The notes: generated from the letters alone by a model not told the origin. DNA of 64,000 nucleotides from CAVRQM01 sp963723455 (GCA_963723455.1 CAVRQM010000001.1:1550001-1614000); one strand, 5' to 3'. Positions 17,641-28,579 are shown, numbered from the stretch's first letter. Numbers and translations: made by a program.

Positions 17641-18120
17641 ATGATCGGACTCGTCATCGTCACCCACGGACGCCTGGCCGACGAACTTCGCCTGGCGCTG
17701 GAGCATGTCGTGGGGCCGCAGCGCAACCTGGCGACGGTGTGCATCGGCGCGGAGGACGACACCGATGCCCGCCGCGCCGAGGTCTGTCGCTGCGTCGAGC
17801 AGGTGGACACCGGGGACGGCGCGGTGCTGCTGACCGACATGTTCGGCGGAACCCCGTCCAATTTGTGCATCGCCCAGATGGCGCGCGGCGGCGTCGAGGT
17901 GCTCGGTGGGGTGAACCTGCCGATGCTGGTCAAGCTGGCCAAGGTGCGCTCGCATCTGCCGCTGGGCGACGCGGTCGGCTGCGCGCAGGCGGCCGGGCGG
18001 AAATACATCGCCTCGGCATCCGACGTGCTGCCGCATTGCCGCGGCGGCATGGGGTCGCCCCCAGCCCCTGCCACGGTCGTGAACGGAGCGCACGCCAAGC
18101 CTGGCGGACGCCCGGGGTGA
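17641..18120 (+). CDS. PTS EIIA component, mannose family
   Basis: A 159-residue phosphocarrier of the EIIA-Man fold. The phospho-accepting His lies in IVTHGRLADEL near residue 9-10, and DGAVLLTDMFGGTPSNLC and VLGGVNLPMLVKLA are family signatures. The last 25 residues (after ASASDVLPH) extend past the usual end. I chose the ATG at 17641, with AGGAGG about 15 bp upstream, over treating it as the end of the rapZ frame. No EIIB or EIIC gene is nearby, so its role is probably regulatory, as for the orphan EIIA in other alphaproteobacteria. Confidence 0.9.
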   Translation: MIGLVIVTHGRLADELRLALEHVVGPQRNLATVCIGAEDDTDARRAEVCRCVEQVDTGDGAVLLTDMFGGTPSNLCIAQMARGGVEVLGGVNLPMLVKLAKVRSHLPLGDAVGCAQAAGRKYIASASDVLPHCRGGMGSPPAPATVVNGAHAKPGGRPG

Positions 18121-18136
18121 TCCGGCTGCGCGGCGC

Positions 18137-18544
18137 GTGACCGACGGCGTTCCTGACGGCGCGCCCGGTGCCGGCGCAGCCGGCTCCGGCGCCACTGGGT
18201 CCGGCGCTACTGGGTCCGGCGACCCATCTTCGGGCAGCGACGACCGGGGCAGCGACGAATCAGGCGCCGCGCCGGTGCTTGTCCGCATGGTGACGATCCA
18301 TAACCGGCGTGGCCTGCACGCACGGGCGGCGGCCAAGTTCGTGACCCTGGCCGAGCGCTTCAGCGCGTCGGTGGACGTGGTCAAGGACGGGCAGGCGGTC
18401 TCGGCGCGCTCGATCATGGGGCTGATGATGCTGGGCGCCGGCCCCGGCACGCCGATCGAGCTGCGCGCCGAAGGCTGGGACGCGCGCGAGGCGCTCGACA
18501 GTCTCGCGGCCCTGGTCGAGTCCGGCTTCCATGAGCAGGACTGA
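18137..18544 (+). CDS. ptsH: phosphocarrier protein HPr with Gly/Ser-rich extension
   Basis: 135 residues. The last 85 or so are HPr: MVTIHNRRGLHARAAAKFV carries the active-site His, and AVSARSIMGLMMLG carries the regulatory Ser that HprK would modify. The first 45 residues from the GTG at 18137 are low-complexity Gly/Ala/Ser/Asp, containing a 15-bp tandem repeat. An ATG at 18288 would give a normal-length HPr, so the true start is uncertain. Its last 14 bp overlap ptsP. It relays phosphate from EI to the orphan EIIA. Confidence 0.9.
   Translation: MTDGVPDGAPGAGAAGSGATGSGATGSGDPSSGSDDRGSDESGAAPVLVRMVTIHNRRGLHARAAAKFVTLAERFSASVDVVKDGQAVSARSIMGLMMLGAGPGTPIELRAEGWDAREALDSLAALVESGFHEQD
18185..18214. 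repeat. 15-bp tandem repeat in the ptsH 5' region
   Basis: TCCGGCGCCACTGGG and TCCGGCGCTACTGGG lie head to tail (18185-18199, 18200-18214), with a partial third copy after. They encode a Gly-Ser-Gly-Ala-Thr-like segment of the variable N-terminal extension. Confidence 0.8.
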
Positions 18545-20345
18545 GCCGGCGGGGGACCGGTCGGTGGCGGCCGACGAACGGCGGCTCAGCGGCATCGGCG
18601 TCTCTCCGGGCGTCGCGATCGGCCCGGTTTTCATGGCCTCCGAAATCGCCGCGCCGCTGCAGCGCGCGACGATCGGCTCGGCCGATGTCGCGCGCGAACA
18701 GGCGCGACTGGAGACGGCCATCGAGCAGTCGCGCAAGCAGCTGACGAAGCTGCGCGGACGGCTTGGCATGCTGCCCGAGGACAGCCAGGCCGAGATCGCG
18801 CCGCTGCTGGACGCCTACTTGCAGATGATCGGGCCGTCGCGTCTGACGCGCGGCGCGCGGGCGCGCATCGCCGGACAGCTGGTGACCGCCGAGACCGCGG
18901 TGGCCGACGAAACCGCCGCGGTCGCCACGGCGATCCTGGCGACAACGCACGATGATCCCGGCGCGGCGCAGCGCCACGCCGACGAGGTGCGCGAGATCGG
19001 CCGCCGGCTGCAGCGCAACCTGTCGCAGGCGCCGTTCCGACGCCTCACCGCCCTGCCGGCCGGGGCGGTGCTGGTCAGCGAAAGCCTGCGGCCGGCCGAC
19101 GCGGCGCTGCTGGATCCGGCGCGGCTGGCCGGCGTCGCAACCGAGGAGGGCGGCGAGGCCGGCCATACCGCGGTGATGCTGCGCGCCCTCGGCTTCCCGG
19201 CGGTGCTCGGGGTCGCGGGGCTGGCGGCCGCGGCGCGGCCCGGCGAGCTGGCCATCGTCGATGGCGGCGCCGGGCTGGTCACGCTGCGGCCGGGCCAAGC
19301 GGCGCTGGCGGAGGCGCAGGCGGCGGTCGCCGCGTTCGCCCGGCGACGGCAGTCGCTCGCCCGGCTGCGCCGCCTGCCGGCGGTCACCGCCGACGGCGAG
19401 GCGGTCGAGCTGCAGGCGAACCTGGAGCTGCCGGCGGAGCTGCCGCTGGTCACGCAGTCCGGGGCTGCCGGCATCGGCCTGCTGCGCAGCGAGTTCCTGT
19501 TCATCAACGCCGGTTCGCTGCCCGACGAGGCCGCGCAATATCAGACGTACCGCGCCATCGTCGCAGCACTCGATCCCGACCCGGTGACCATCCGCGTGCT
19601 CGACTGGGGCGGCGAGAAGGACAGCGAGGCGCTGCAATCAGCTGGGCTGCTGCCCGCCCACCCCGAGGCCAACCCGGCGCTCGGCTTGCGCGGCCTGCGG
19701 CTGCTGCTGCGCCATCCGGCATTGCTCGAGGTGCAGCTTGCCGCAATCCTGCGCGCCGCCGCCTCGGGACGTGCGCGGGTGCTGCTGCCGATGGTGACCA
19801 CGGTGGCCGAGGTCCGCGCCGCGCGCGCGATCATGGACCGGGTGGCGCGGCGACTGCGCCGGCGCGGTGAGGGAGCAAGCGATCGGCCAAGCCACAAGCT
19901 ACCGCCGCTCGGCATCATGATCGAGACGCCGGCGGCGGCGCTGTCGGCCGACGCGCTGGCCCTGGAGGCGGACTTCTTCGCCATCGGCACCAACGACCTG
20001 ACCATGTATGCGCTCGCCGTGGATCGAGGGGAGACGGAGGTCTCGGCGCTGTACGACCCGCTGCATCCGGGCGTGCTGCGCCTGGTGCGCTTCGCCATCG
20101 AGGCGGCGCTGCGGCGACGCATCCCGGTCTCGGTCTGCGGCGAACTGGCCGGCAACCCGCGTCTGACGCGGCTGCTGCTCGGGATGGGGCTGCGCAGCTT
20201 CAGCATGAACGCCTCTGCCGTGCCCCGGGTGAAGCAGGCGATCCGCGCGGCGAAGATCGACGACTGCGCCCGCTTCGCGCGCCGGGTGCTAGACGAAAGC
20301 GACCCGCAGCGCATCCAGGCCCTGATCCTGGATCAGCCCGGCTGA
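18531..20345 (+). CDS. ptsP: phosphoenolpyruvate-protein phosphotransferase (PTS enzyme I)
   Basis: 604 residues, all of EI. The N-terminal domain begins LSGIGVSPGVAIGPVF. The phospho-His is in GGEAGHTAVMLRALG (about residue 211; the usual Ser before His is Gly). The PEP-binding barrel has GIGLLRSEFLFI, NPALGLRGLRLLLRHP, the metal-binding region FFAIGTNDLTMYALAVDRGE and the Cys loop VSVCGELAGNP (about 535). There is no GAF domain, so this is the EI-Ntr-like alphaproteobacterial form without sensor. It uses PEP to phosphorylate HPr. It overlaps ptsH by 14 bp, which implies translational coupling. Confidence 0.94.
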   Translation: MSRTEPAGDRSVAADERRLSGIGVSPGVAIGPVFMASEIAAPLQRATIGSADVAREQARLETAIEQSRKQLTKLRGRLGMLPEDSQAEIAPLLDAYLQMIGPSRLTRGARARIAGQLVTAETAVADETAAVATAILATTHDDPGAAQRHADEVREIGRRLQRNLSQAPFRRLTALPAGAVLVSESLRPADAALLDPARLAGVATEEGGEAGHTAVMLRALGFPAVLGVAGLAAAARPGELAIVDGGAGLVTLRPGQAALAEAQAAVAAFARRRQSLARLRRLPAVTADGEAVELQANLELPAELPLVTQSGAAGIGLLRSEFLFINAGSLPDEAAQYQTYRAIVAALDPDPVTIRVLDWGGEKDSEALQSAGLLPAHPEANPALGLRGLRLLLRHPALLEVQLAAILRAAASGRARVLLPMVTTVAEVRAARAIMDRVARRLRRRGEGASDRPSHKLPPLGIMIETPAAALSADALALEADFFAIGTNDLTMYALAVDRGETEVSALYDPLHPGVLRLVRFAIEAALRRRIPVSVCGELAGNPRLTRLLLGMGLRSFSMNASAVPRVKQAIRAAKIDDCARFARRVLDESDPQRIQALILDQPG

Positions 20346-20363
20346 CGATCAGCCCGGGCTGAC
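20331..20363. repeat. 16-17 bp tandem repeat at the ptsP stop
   Basis: GATCAGCCCGGCTGAC (20331-20346) is followed directly by GATCAGCCCGGGCTGAC (20347-20363). The copies span the stop codons of the convergent ptsP and modC genes. Each contains the self-complementary core AGCCCGGGCT or a near version. Confidence 0.8.
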
Positions 20364-21402
20364 CTCGCCGCCGCGACCGCCTGAACCGTCCGGCAGGCAC
20401 GGCCAGACCTGGATCGCATGCGCGCCGATGCCGACCCGGCAGGGGCCGGGCGGCGGCGGCGTGCCCGGCTCCAGCAGCGCGCGCACCTGCGCCCCGCCCA
20501 GCCTGACAGTCGCCGCGATGCCGCCGGCGACGGCATGGGTGTCCTCGACCGTGCCCGGGTAGGTCGTGCGCAAGTCGTCTGCGTCACACGTATTCGCGAG
20601 ATCGCCGTCCATCGAAAACAGCCGGACGAACTCGCGGCGGAGGCTCCAGACGACACGCTGGCCGGCCGCCAGCGAGCGACCCGGCACGGGCAGGCAGATG
20701 CCGCCGCCAATGGCCATGCGCCCGTCCTCGGCGATCATCCCGTCCAGCAGATCGAGGCCGAGCAGGGACGCGGCGCGGGCGCTGACCGGGTTTGCCGCGA
20801 CCTGCCCGGTCGGCCCGGCCTGCAGCACCCGCCCTGCATCCATCAGCATGATCTCGTCGGCGAGCAGCATGGCTTCTTCGGGATCATGGGTGACGATGAT
20901 GGTGGTCGCGGCGATGCGGCGCTGCAGTTCGCGCATGTTGCGACGGAGCTGGATGCGCAGCGGCGCGTCCAGCGCGGAGAACGGCTCGTCAAGCAGCACC
21001 AGCCCGGCCGGACGAAGCAGCGCGCGGGCGAGCGCCACGCGCTGCTGCTGGCCGAGCGACAACTCGGCTGGCCGGCGTTCCTCCAGCCCGGACAGGCCGA
21101 GGCGGCCGATCCAGGCCTCGGCTTCGGCCGGCGTGGCGCCGGCGACCAGCCGAAGCTGGCCGCGCACGCTGCGGTCGGGCAGCAGGCCGTAGCCTTGCGG
21201 CACGTAGGCGACGCCGCGCCGCTCGGGCGGCACCTTCGTCAGGTCGGCCGCGCCGGCCCGGACCCAGCCACTGTCCGGCCGCTCCAGCCCGGCGAGCAGC
21301 CGCAGCGTCAGCGACTTGCCGGAGCCGGACGGCCCGAGGATCGCCAGCCGCCGCGCCTGCGGCGACCACGCGGCGTCCAGCTCGAAATCGCCGAGCCGCT
21401 TG
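20349..21402 (-). CDS. modC: molybdate/tungstate ABC transporter ATPase (C-terminal half of a ModB-ModC fusion)
   Basis: The ATP-binding half of the importer. Visible motifs: Walker A GPSGSGKSLT, Q-loop YVPQGYGLLPD, signature LSLGQQQRVALARALL, Walker B LVLLDEPFSALD and switch His in IIVTHDPEEAMLL. The last 120 residues are a TOBE-like domain, which in ModC binds oxyanion. No start of its own is convincing: KRLGDFELDAAW continues from the permease frame after one extra base near 21402, so permease and ATPase appear to be one polypeptide of about 635 residues. The stop lies beside ptsP's stop. Confidence 0.88.
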
Positions 21403-22257
21403 CTGCAGGCGGAAGGCGATGGTGGCCCCGGGCAGAGTTTCCGGCCAGCCGTTCTGGCCCGGCGCGGGCTGGCTCGGGGGAGCGGCAACCCGCTCGGCAG
21501 GCGCCCTGGCCGGATGCCGGCGGATCCGGGTCAGGCCCATCACGCCGATCGCCACCACGAGCGTCGGCAGCAGCACCGGGAGCATCGCCGGTAGGCCCTG
21601 GGAGCCGAACTGGACGTAGGTGTACACCGGCAGCGTGTACGGGTGATAGGCGACCATGACGGTCGCCCCGAACTCGCCGAAGGCGCGCAGCCATGCGAGC
21701 AGCAGCCCGGCGCGCGCCGCCGGCCAGGCGAGCGGCAGGCTGACAAGCAGGAAGCGCGCGCCCGGTCCATGGCCCAGAGTGGCGGCGACATCCTCCAGCG
21801 TCGGATCGACCGCCTCGAACGCGGAGCGCGCGGCGATGATGAGGAACGGCGCGGCGACGAAGGTCTGCGCCAGGACAATACCGCAGAGCGTGTCGGTGAC
21901 GTCGCCCAGCAGTCGCGCGATCGGCGAATAGGCGCCGAACAGGAACAGCAGCAGCACGCCGCTGGCCAGCGGCGGTAGCGCCAGCGGCAGCTGCACGACG
22001 AAGCCGATTGCAGCGGTCCAGCGGCTCGGCGCCCGTGCCAGCGCATAGCCGAGCGGGATGCCGCAGAGGCCGATGATCGCCGTCGCCAGCGTCGCGCTGA
22101 TCGCCGACACCGCACAGGCGCGCGCCAGGATCGCGGGATCGGCCGACCACCAGTCCGCGAGCCCGGCCTGCTGGATGCCGGCCACGAAAGGCAGGACCAG
22201 ATACAGCGCAAGCAGAGCAGCCAGCCAGAGCAGGACCGGCGGTCCGGTCCGGGTCAT
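21403..22257 (-). CDS. modB: molybdate/tungstate ABC transporter permease (N-terminal half of a ModB-ModC fusion)
   Basis: About 230 residues of polytopic membrane protein followed by a Pro/Ala-rich linker. Six helices are visible from VLLWLAALLALYLVLPFVAG to LPVLLPTLVVAIGVMGL. The permease EAA-type loop reads LEDVAATLGHGPGARFLLVS (the DVAATLG portion is diagnostic), and FGEFGATVMVAY follows. The frame does not stop after the last helix. It runs through APGQNGWPETLPGATIAFRL into the ATPase, with one extra base near 21402. The ATG overlaps the modA stop by 4 bp. The channel moves oxyanion delivered by ModA. Confidence 0.87.
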
Positions 22258-23132
22258 TTGGCGGCGGCGGCGGCCTCCGCCCGGATCGCGGCGGGCGCCG
22301 CGGCGGCGTCACCGCCGATCGTCGGCGCGATCACCTCGAGCCCGTGCGCCTGCAGCAGCGCGCGGCCCTGGTCGGACAGCAGAAACGCCGCGAACCGGGC
22401 CGCGCCCTCCGGGTTGGCCGCGCCGTGCAGGACAGTCACGGTGTAGCGCGCCTCCGGGCGAATGTCCGCCGGCAGTTGGACCACCGGGATATGCGCGTCC
22501 GAGGTCTCCGTCGAGTAGAAGAATCCGGCATCGAGCTGTCCGGATTGCAGCCGGCCGAGCAGCGTCTCCTCGGGCAGCACCTGCGCCGGGTTGTCCGGGG
22601 CGCCGAGAACGCGCTGCGACAGGCCGGGCTGGTGGTAGGCAGCCTCGGCGCGGGCGAGCAGCGCCACCGTCAGCGCGCCCTTCGGGTCGAGCCTGGGGTC
22701 GGTGCGGCCGATCCGCACTCCCGGTTCGGCCACGGCGACATACCAGGGCCTGTTCCTGAAATCGCCGGCGAACCGGCTATGCGGGTCGTAGCCGATCAGC
22801 AGCGGCGACTGCGCGAAGGAAACGTACCAGCTGATCCAGTCGCCGTGCGCCGGTCCCATCAGCGCGTCGTTGACGCGCGGATTGGCGCTGATGAACACGT
22901 CGCCGCGGCGCAGCTTGCCGCTGATCTGGTTGGCAAGCCCCTTCGAGCCGCCAGCGAACCCGCGAAACCTGTCGCCGCTGGTGCGATCGAAGGCCGGGCC
23001 GACGCTCTGCTCCATCAGCGTCACCAGCGAGCCGGCATAGAGTACGTCGACCGGACCGGCGGCGCGGGCGGCCGGCCCGGCCAGGACCATGATCGCGCAC
23101 GTGACGCCGAGCAGACGGAAGGGCCATGGCAT
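22254..23132 (-). CDS. modA: molybdate/tungstate-binding periplasmic protein
   Basis: 292 residues from the ATG at 23132, with a signal peptide ending AGPAARAAG. The mature part has the WtpA/ModA pattern DVLYAGSLVTLMEQSVGPAF, GGSKGLANQISGKLRRGDVF, ISANPRVNDAL and FAQSPLLIGYDP. The AGSL start and the GGSK..DVFISA block resemble the tungstate/molybdate WtpA group more than classical E. coli ModA, so tungstate is possible. I chose 23132 over the longer frame from 23216 because the signal peptide then sits at the N-terminus. First gene of the modA-modBC operon. Confidence 0.88.
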   Translation of the reverse strand: MPWPFRLLGVTCAIMVLAGPAARAAGPVDVLYAGSLVTLMEQSVGPAFDRTSGDRFRGFAGGSKGLANQISGKLRRGDVFISANPRVNDALMGPAHGDWISWYVSFAQSPLLIGYDPHSRFAGDFRNRPWYVAVAEPGVRIGRTDPRLDPKGALTVALLARAEAAYHQPGLSQRVLGAPDNPAQVLPEETLLGRLQSGQLDAGFFYSTETSDAHIPVVQLPADIRPEARYTVTVLHGAANPEGAARFAAFLLSDQGRALLQAHGLEVIAPTIGGDAAAAPAAIRAEAAAAAK

Positions 23133-23223
23133 GCGCAGTCTCCGTACCGGGTGCGCGTCATATGGCCCAGGATATAGCGGCCGCGCCAGATGCAAACGCC
23201 GCGGGACCGGCGACACGAGGCGG

Positions 23224-24714
23224 TCAGCGCCGGGCGGCGCCGGACTGCCCGCTGACCTCGGCGCCGGCCGCGTGGCCCATCAGCAGCGAACACGGCGCAG
23301 CGAACAGCGAAATGGCGCCGACCAGCGCGAACGCCACGGAGAAATCCGCGTTGCGCGGATGCGCGTGGCCGAGCAGCGCCATCGAGATCCGCAGGCCGGC
23401 GGCGCCCGCCGTCACCCCCAGCGTCAGCGACAATTGCTGGATGGTGGCATACAGGCTGGTCGCGGCGCTCATGCGCGGGCGCGGGATGTCCGCATAGGCG
23501 ACGGTGTTGTAGGCGGTGAACTGCAGCGAGCGGAACAGGCCGCCGGCCAGCAGCACCGCGTAGATGCTCCACAGTGGCCAGGCCGGACGGAACAGGGCGC
23601 AGGCGGCCAGGGTCAGCACCGCGAGCAGGCCGTTGGCGAACAGCGTATCGCGGAAGCCGAAGCGCCGCAGGGTGAAGGTTGCCGCCGGCTTCATCAGGAT
23701 CGCGCCCGCGGCGCTGGCCAGGGTGACCAGCCCGCTCTGCAGCGCGGTCATGCCGAAGCCAAGCTGCAGCATCAGCGGCAGCAGGAATGGCAGCGCCCCG
23801 ACGCCGATGCGGAACAGCGTGCCGCCCAGCACCGAAACCAGGAAAGTCGGGATGCGCAGCAGGCTGAAATCAAGGATCGGCGCGGTCCGGCGGCGGGCAT
23901 GCCGAGCATACGCCACGCCCGCCGCCACGCCGCACGCCAGCAGCAGCGCCGGATAGGGCGGCCGCACGATGCCGCGGCCGATCGTCTCCAGCCCGGCCAT
24001 GCCAGCCGCCATCGCCAGTCCCGACAGCAGGAACCCGACCACGTCCAGGCGACGGCCGCCGGTCTCGCGCAGGTCCGGCACATACAGATAGACCAGCAGG
24101 ATTCCGACCAGCCCGACCGGCACGTTGATGTCGAAAATCCAGCGCCAGCTGAGGTAGGTGGTGAGGAAGCCGCCGATCGGCGGCCCGAGCACCGGACCGA
24201 TCAGCGCCGGGGCCGAGAGCCAGGCCATTGCCGACACCAGTTCAGAACGCGCGGCGGTGCGCAGCAGCACCAGCCGGCCGACCGGCACCATCATGGCCCC
24301 GCCGGCGCCCTGGAGGATGCGGGCGGCTATCAGGGCTCCAAGCGAGTCGGCGCGCCCGCACAGCACCGAGCCCAGCGTAAACACCGCGATGGCGCCGCTG
24401 AACACGTGGCGCGCGCCGAACCGGTCAGCCATCCAGCCGCTGGCCGGGATGAACATCGACAAGCTGACCAGGTACGAGGTCAGCGCCAGGTTCATGTGCA
24501 CCGGGTCGGCGCCGAACGCCCGCGCCATCGCCGGCAGAGCGGTCGAGACCACGGTTCCGTCCAGGTTCTGCATGAACAGCGCGCAGGCGACGATCAGCGC
24601 GGTGCGCCGGGCGCGACTGGGCGGCGTGGCTGGCCGAGGCTCGTCCCGGTCGGCCCGGGCAGAGGCGATCGGTGCAGGGGGAACTGTCGTCCGCGCCGAG
24701 GCTGGGGCCGGCAT
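23224..24714 (-). CDS. DHA2-family MFS drug exporter (EmrB-like)
   Basis: 496 residues with about fourteen transmembrane helices. The N-terminal 35 residues are a hydrophilic tail. The first helix reads ALIVACALFMQNLDGTVVST, carrying the conserved Asp, followed by LPAMARAFG, ASGWMADRFGARHVF, motif A, and the motif C-like LGPPIGGFLTTYLSWRWIFDIN (GPPIGG). These define the 14-helix drug:H+ antiporter group. It lies 5 bp after the quinone oxidoreductase gene on the same strand, so the two are probably one operon for handling toxic compounds. Substrate unknown. Confidence 0.9.
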   Translation of the reverse strand: MPAPASARTTVPPAPIASARADRDEPRPATPPSRARRTALIVACALFMQNLDGTVVSTALPAMARAFGADPVHMNLALTSYLVSLSMFIPASGWMADRFGARHVFSGAIAVFTLGSVLCGRADSLGALIAARILQGAGGAMMVPVGRLVLLRTAARSELVSAMAWLSAPALIGPVLGPPIGGFLTTYLSWRWIFDINVPVGLVGILLVYLYVPDLRETGGRRLDVVGFLLSGLAMAAGMAGLETIGRGIVRPPYPALLLACGVAAGVAYARHARRRTAPILDFSLLRIPTFLVSVLGGTLFRIGVGALPFLLPLMLQLGFGMTALQSGLVTLASAAGAILMKPAATFTLRRFGFRDTLFANGLLAVLTLAACALFRPAWPLWSIYAVLLAGGLFRSLQFTAYNTVAYADIPRPRMSAATSLYATIQQLSLTLGVTAGAAGLRISMALLGHAHPRNADFSVAFALVGAISLFAAPCSLLMGHAAGAEVSGQSGAARR

Positions 24715-24719
24715 CGCCG

Positions 24720-25691
24720 TCAGGGCAACAGCACCGTGCTGCCGGTCGTGCTCCGCGCCTCGAGGGCGGCATGCGCCGCCGCGGCGTCGCGCAGGGCAAA
24801 GCGCTGGCCGATCCGCACCTTGATCGCGCCGCTGGCGATCACCGAAAACAGGTCTTCGGCCGCCGCCATCAGGTCGGCGCGGCTTGCGGTGTAACTGGCC
24901 AGGCTGGGCCGGGTGAGAAACAGGCTGCCCTTGGCGGCCAGCAGGCCGACATCGACGGCGCCCACCGGCCCGGAGGCGTTGCCATAGCTGACCATCATGC
25001 CCAATGGCGCCAGGCAGTCCAGGCTGGCCATGAAGGTGTCTTTCCCGACGCTGTCATAGACCACCGGAACCATCGCTCCGCCGGTGATACGCGCCACCTC
25101 CGCGGACAGCCTGTCCTGTCCGACGATCACCTCGGCAGCGCCGTGCGCGCGCGCGATGTCGGCTTTTTCGGGCGTGGACACAACGCCGATCACGCGCGCC
25201 CCGATATGGCAGGCCCACTGGCAGAGCAGCAGCCCCACGCCGCCGGCCGCCGCGTGCACCAGGATCGTCTGGCCCGGCTGCACGTGGAACGTGCGCCGGA
25301 TCAGGTACTGCGCGGTCAGGCCCTGGAGCATCACTGCGGCCGCGACCTCCAGCGTCACATCCGTGGGAACCCGGATCAGCCGGTCGGCGGCCAGCACGCG
25401 CTCCGTCGCATACGCGCCGATCGGACCGCTGGCGTAGGCGACGCGGTCACCGGGGCGCCAGTCGGCCACCCCGTCGCCCACCGCCGCGACCGTTCCGGCA
25501 GCCTCCATTCCCAGAATGGCCGGCAGGGCGGTCTTGTACAGACCGGTGCGGAAATACACGTCGATGTAGTTCAGTCCGATGGCGTCGTGGCGGATGAGCA
25601 CTTCACCTTCGCGCGGCTCCGGCGTCGGGACAGTCTCAAACCGGAGCACCTCCGGGCCGCCGGCCATGTGCATACGGATCGCCTGTGTCAT
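24720..25691 (-). CDS. NADPH:quinone oxidoreductase (QorA-like, MDR family)
   Basis: 323 residues from the ATG at 25691. The N-terminal GroES-like domain has IGLNYIDVYFRTGLYK and ILGMEAAGTVAAVGDGV. The Rossmann domain has ILVHAAAGGVGLLLCQWACH and IGVVSTPEKADIA. No zinc ligands are present, consistent with the QorA branch, which reduces quinones by one or two electrons with NADPH. The longer frame to 25775 adds non-conserved sequence, so I prefer MTQAIRM as start. Paired with the DHA2 exporter. Confidence 0.92.
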   Translation of the reverse strand: MTQAIRMHMAGGPEVLRFETVPTPEPREGEVLIRHDAIGLNYIDVYFRTGLYKTALPAILGMEAAGTVAAVGDGVADWRPGDRVAYASGPIGAYATERVLAADRLIRVPTDVTLEVAAAVMLQGLTAQYLIRRTFHVQPGQTILVHAAAGGVGLLLCQWACHIGARVIGVVSTPEKADIARAHGAAEVIVGQDRLSAEVARITGGAMVPVVYDSVGKDTFMASLDCLAPLGMMVSYGNASGPVGAVDVGLLAAKGSLFLTRPSLASYTASRADLMAAAEDLFSVIASGAIKVRIGQRFALRDAAAAHAALEARSTTGSTVLLP

Positions 25692-25850
25692 TCGCCGCCC
25701 CTTGCTCTGCAGACCCTGTCGGCCGGTTGTGACCAGGCCGCTGTCCGACAACAACGCCGGACTCGACACAGTCACGCACTCTATGCGACCGCGCCGGCCC
25801 TGCTGTCACCCAGGGCTGCCGGCAGGGCTGGCATCCTCGCGCCGGCGGGT

Positions 25851-27864
<2,014 letters not shown>

Positions 27865-27904
27865 CGTCTCGCTCACCTCCAGTGCGGGAAATGGAGAGGC
27901 CCTC

Positions 27905-28555
27905 ATGCGGCTGGCACGACCCCATTCTGGCAATCTGCTCGAGCCTGTTCCACGTGAAACGCTGGCTCGCCTCCGGGTTTTCACAGACCTGCTGGCCCGC
28001 TGGAATCCGAGACTGAATCTCATCGCCCGCTCAGACAATGACCGCATCTGGGAGCGCCACATCGAGGATAGCCTGCAGCTTGCGAGCCTGCTTGCGCAGG
28101 GCACGCGCTCCGGCATCGACCTGGGCAGCGGCGCAGGCTTCCCCGGTCTGGTTCTCACGATCGCGACCGGCGTGCCGTTCACGCTGATCGAATCCGATCT
28201 GCGCAAGGCGGCGTTCCTGCGCGAGGCCATTCGGTTGACCTGCGCGCCAGCGATCGTTCGTGCCGAGCGGATCGGCTCTGCACGCGCCTGGGCCGAACCC
28301 TGTCCGCCTGCCGATCTCGTCACCGCTCGCGCGCTGGCCCCGCTGCCGCAGTTGCTGGATTGGGCACTCCCGCTGCTCAGGCCGGGAGCCATGTGCCTGT
28401 TTCCCAAGGGACGCGGCTTCGCGGCGGAGTTGGCCGCCGCCCAGCGGACCTGGAGCATGACGACTGAGGTGATCCCGAGTGCAAGCGCGCCGGGCAGCGT
28501 CATCCTGCGGTTGCGAGACGTGGGCCCGCGGGAGCCGGGCGCCACTCGACAGTGA
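27905..28555 (+). CDS. rsmG: 16S rRNA (guanine527-N7)-methyltransferase RsmG
   Basis: 216 residues. Motifs: NPRLNLIARSDNDRIWERHI, HIEDSL, the SAM-binding loop DLGSGAGFPGLVLTI and LTARALAPLPQLL-like VTARALAPLPQLLDW. It methylates G527 of 16S rRNA. In alphaproteobacteria it usually follows mnmG; here a divergent DUF255 gene takes that place. Codons 14-18 (EPVPRET) contain the parS site. The ATG at 27905 was chosen because it just precedes the conserved region; earlier frame sequence is non-conserved. It forms a tight run with parA and parB. Confidence 0.94.
   Translation: MRLARPHSGNLLEPVPRETLARLRVFTDLLARWNPRLNLIARSDNDRIWERHIEDSLQLASLLAQGTRSGIDLGSGAGFPGLVLTIATGVPFTLIESDLRKAAFLREAIRLTCAPAIVRAERIGSARAWAEPCPPADLVTARALAPLPQLLDWALPLLRPGAMCLFPKGRGFAAELAAAQRTWSMTTEVIPSASAPGSVILRLRDVGPREPGATRQ
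27946..27961. other. parS: parS centromere site within rsmG
   Basis: TGTTCCACGTGAAACG matches the ParB-binding consensus TGTTNCACGTGAAACA at 15 of 16 positions and contains the palindromic core CCACGTGAAAC. The site encodes VPRET-type residues of RsmG, a placement known in other alphaproteobacteria. parA and parB follow directly, so this is the natural loading site for ParB here. Confidence 0.92.
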
Positions 28556-28579
28556 TGCGGTTCCGTGCTGCACGACACC

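Noticed and set aside
16576..18120. A single 514-residue RapZ-EIIA fusion protein
   Set aside because: The open frame depends on a one-base loss in a 15-bp repeat; restoring it gives a normal rapZ stop and a separate EIIA start with a ribosome site.
25280..25297. Second parS-like site (CACGTGGAAC)
   Set aside because: It matches only the inner part of the consensus and lies in a conserved coding stretch of the quinone oxidoreductase.
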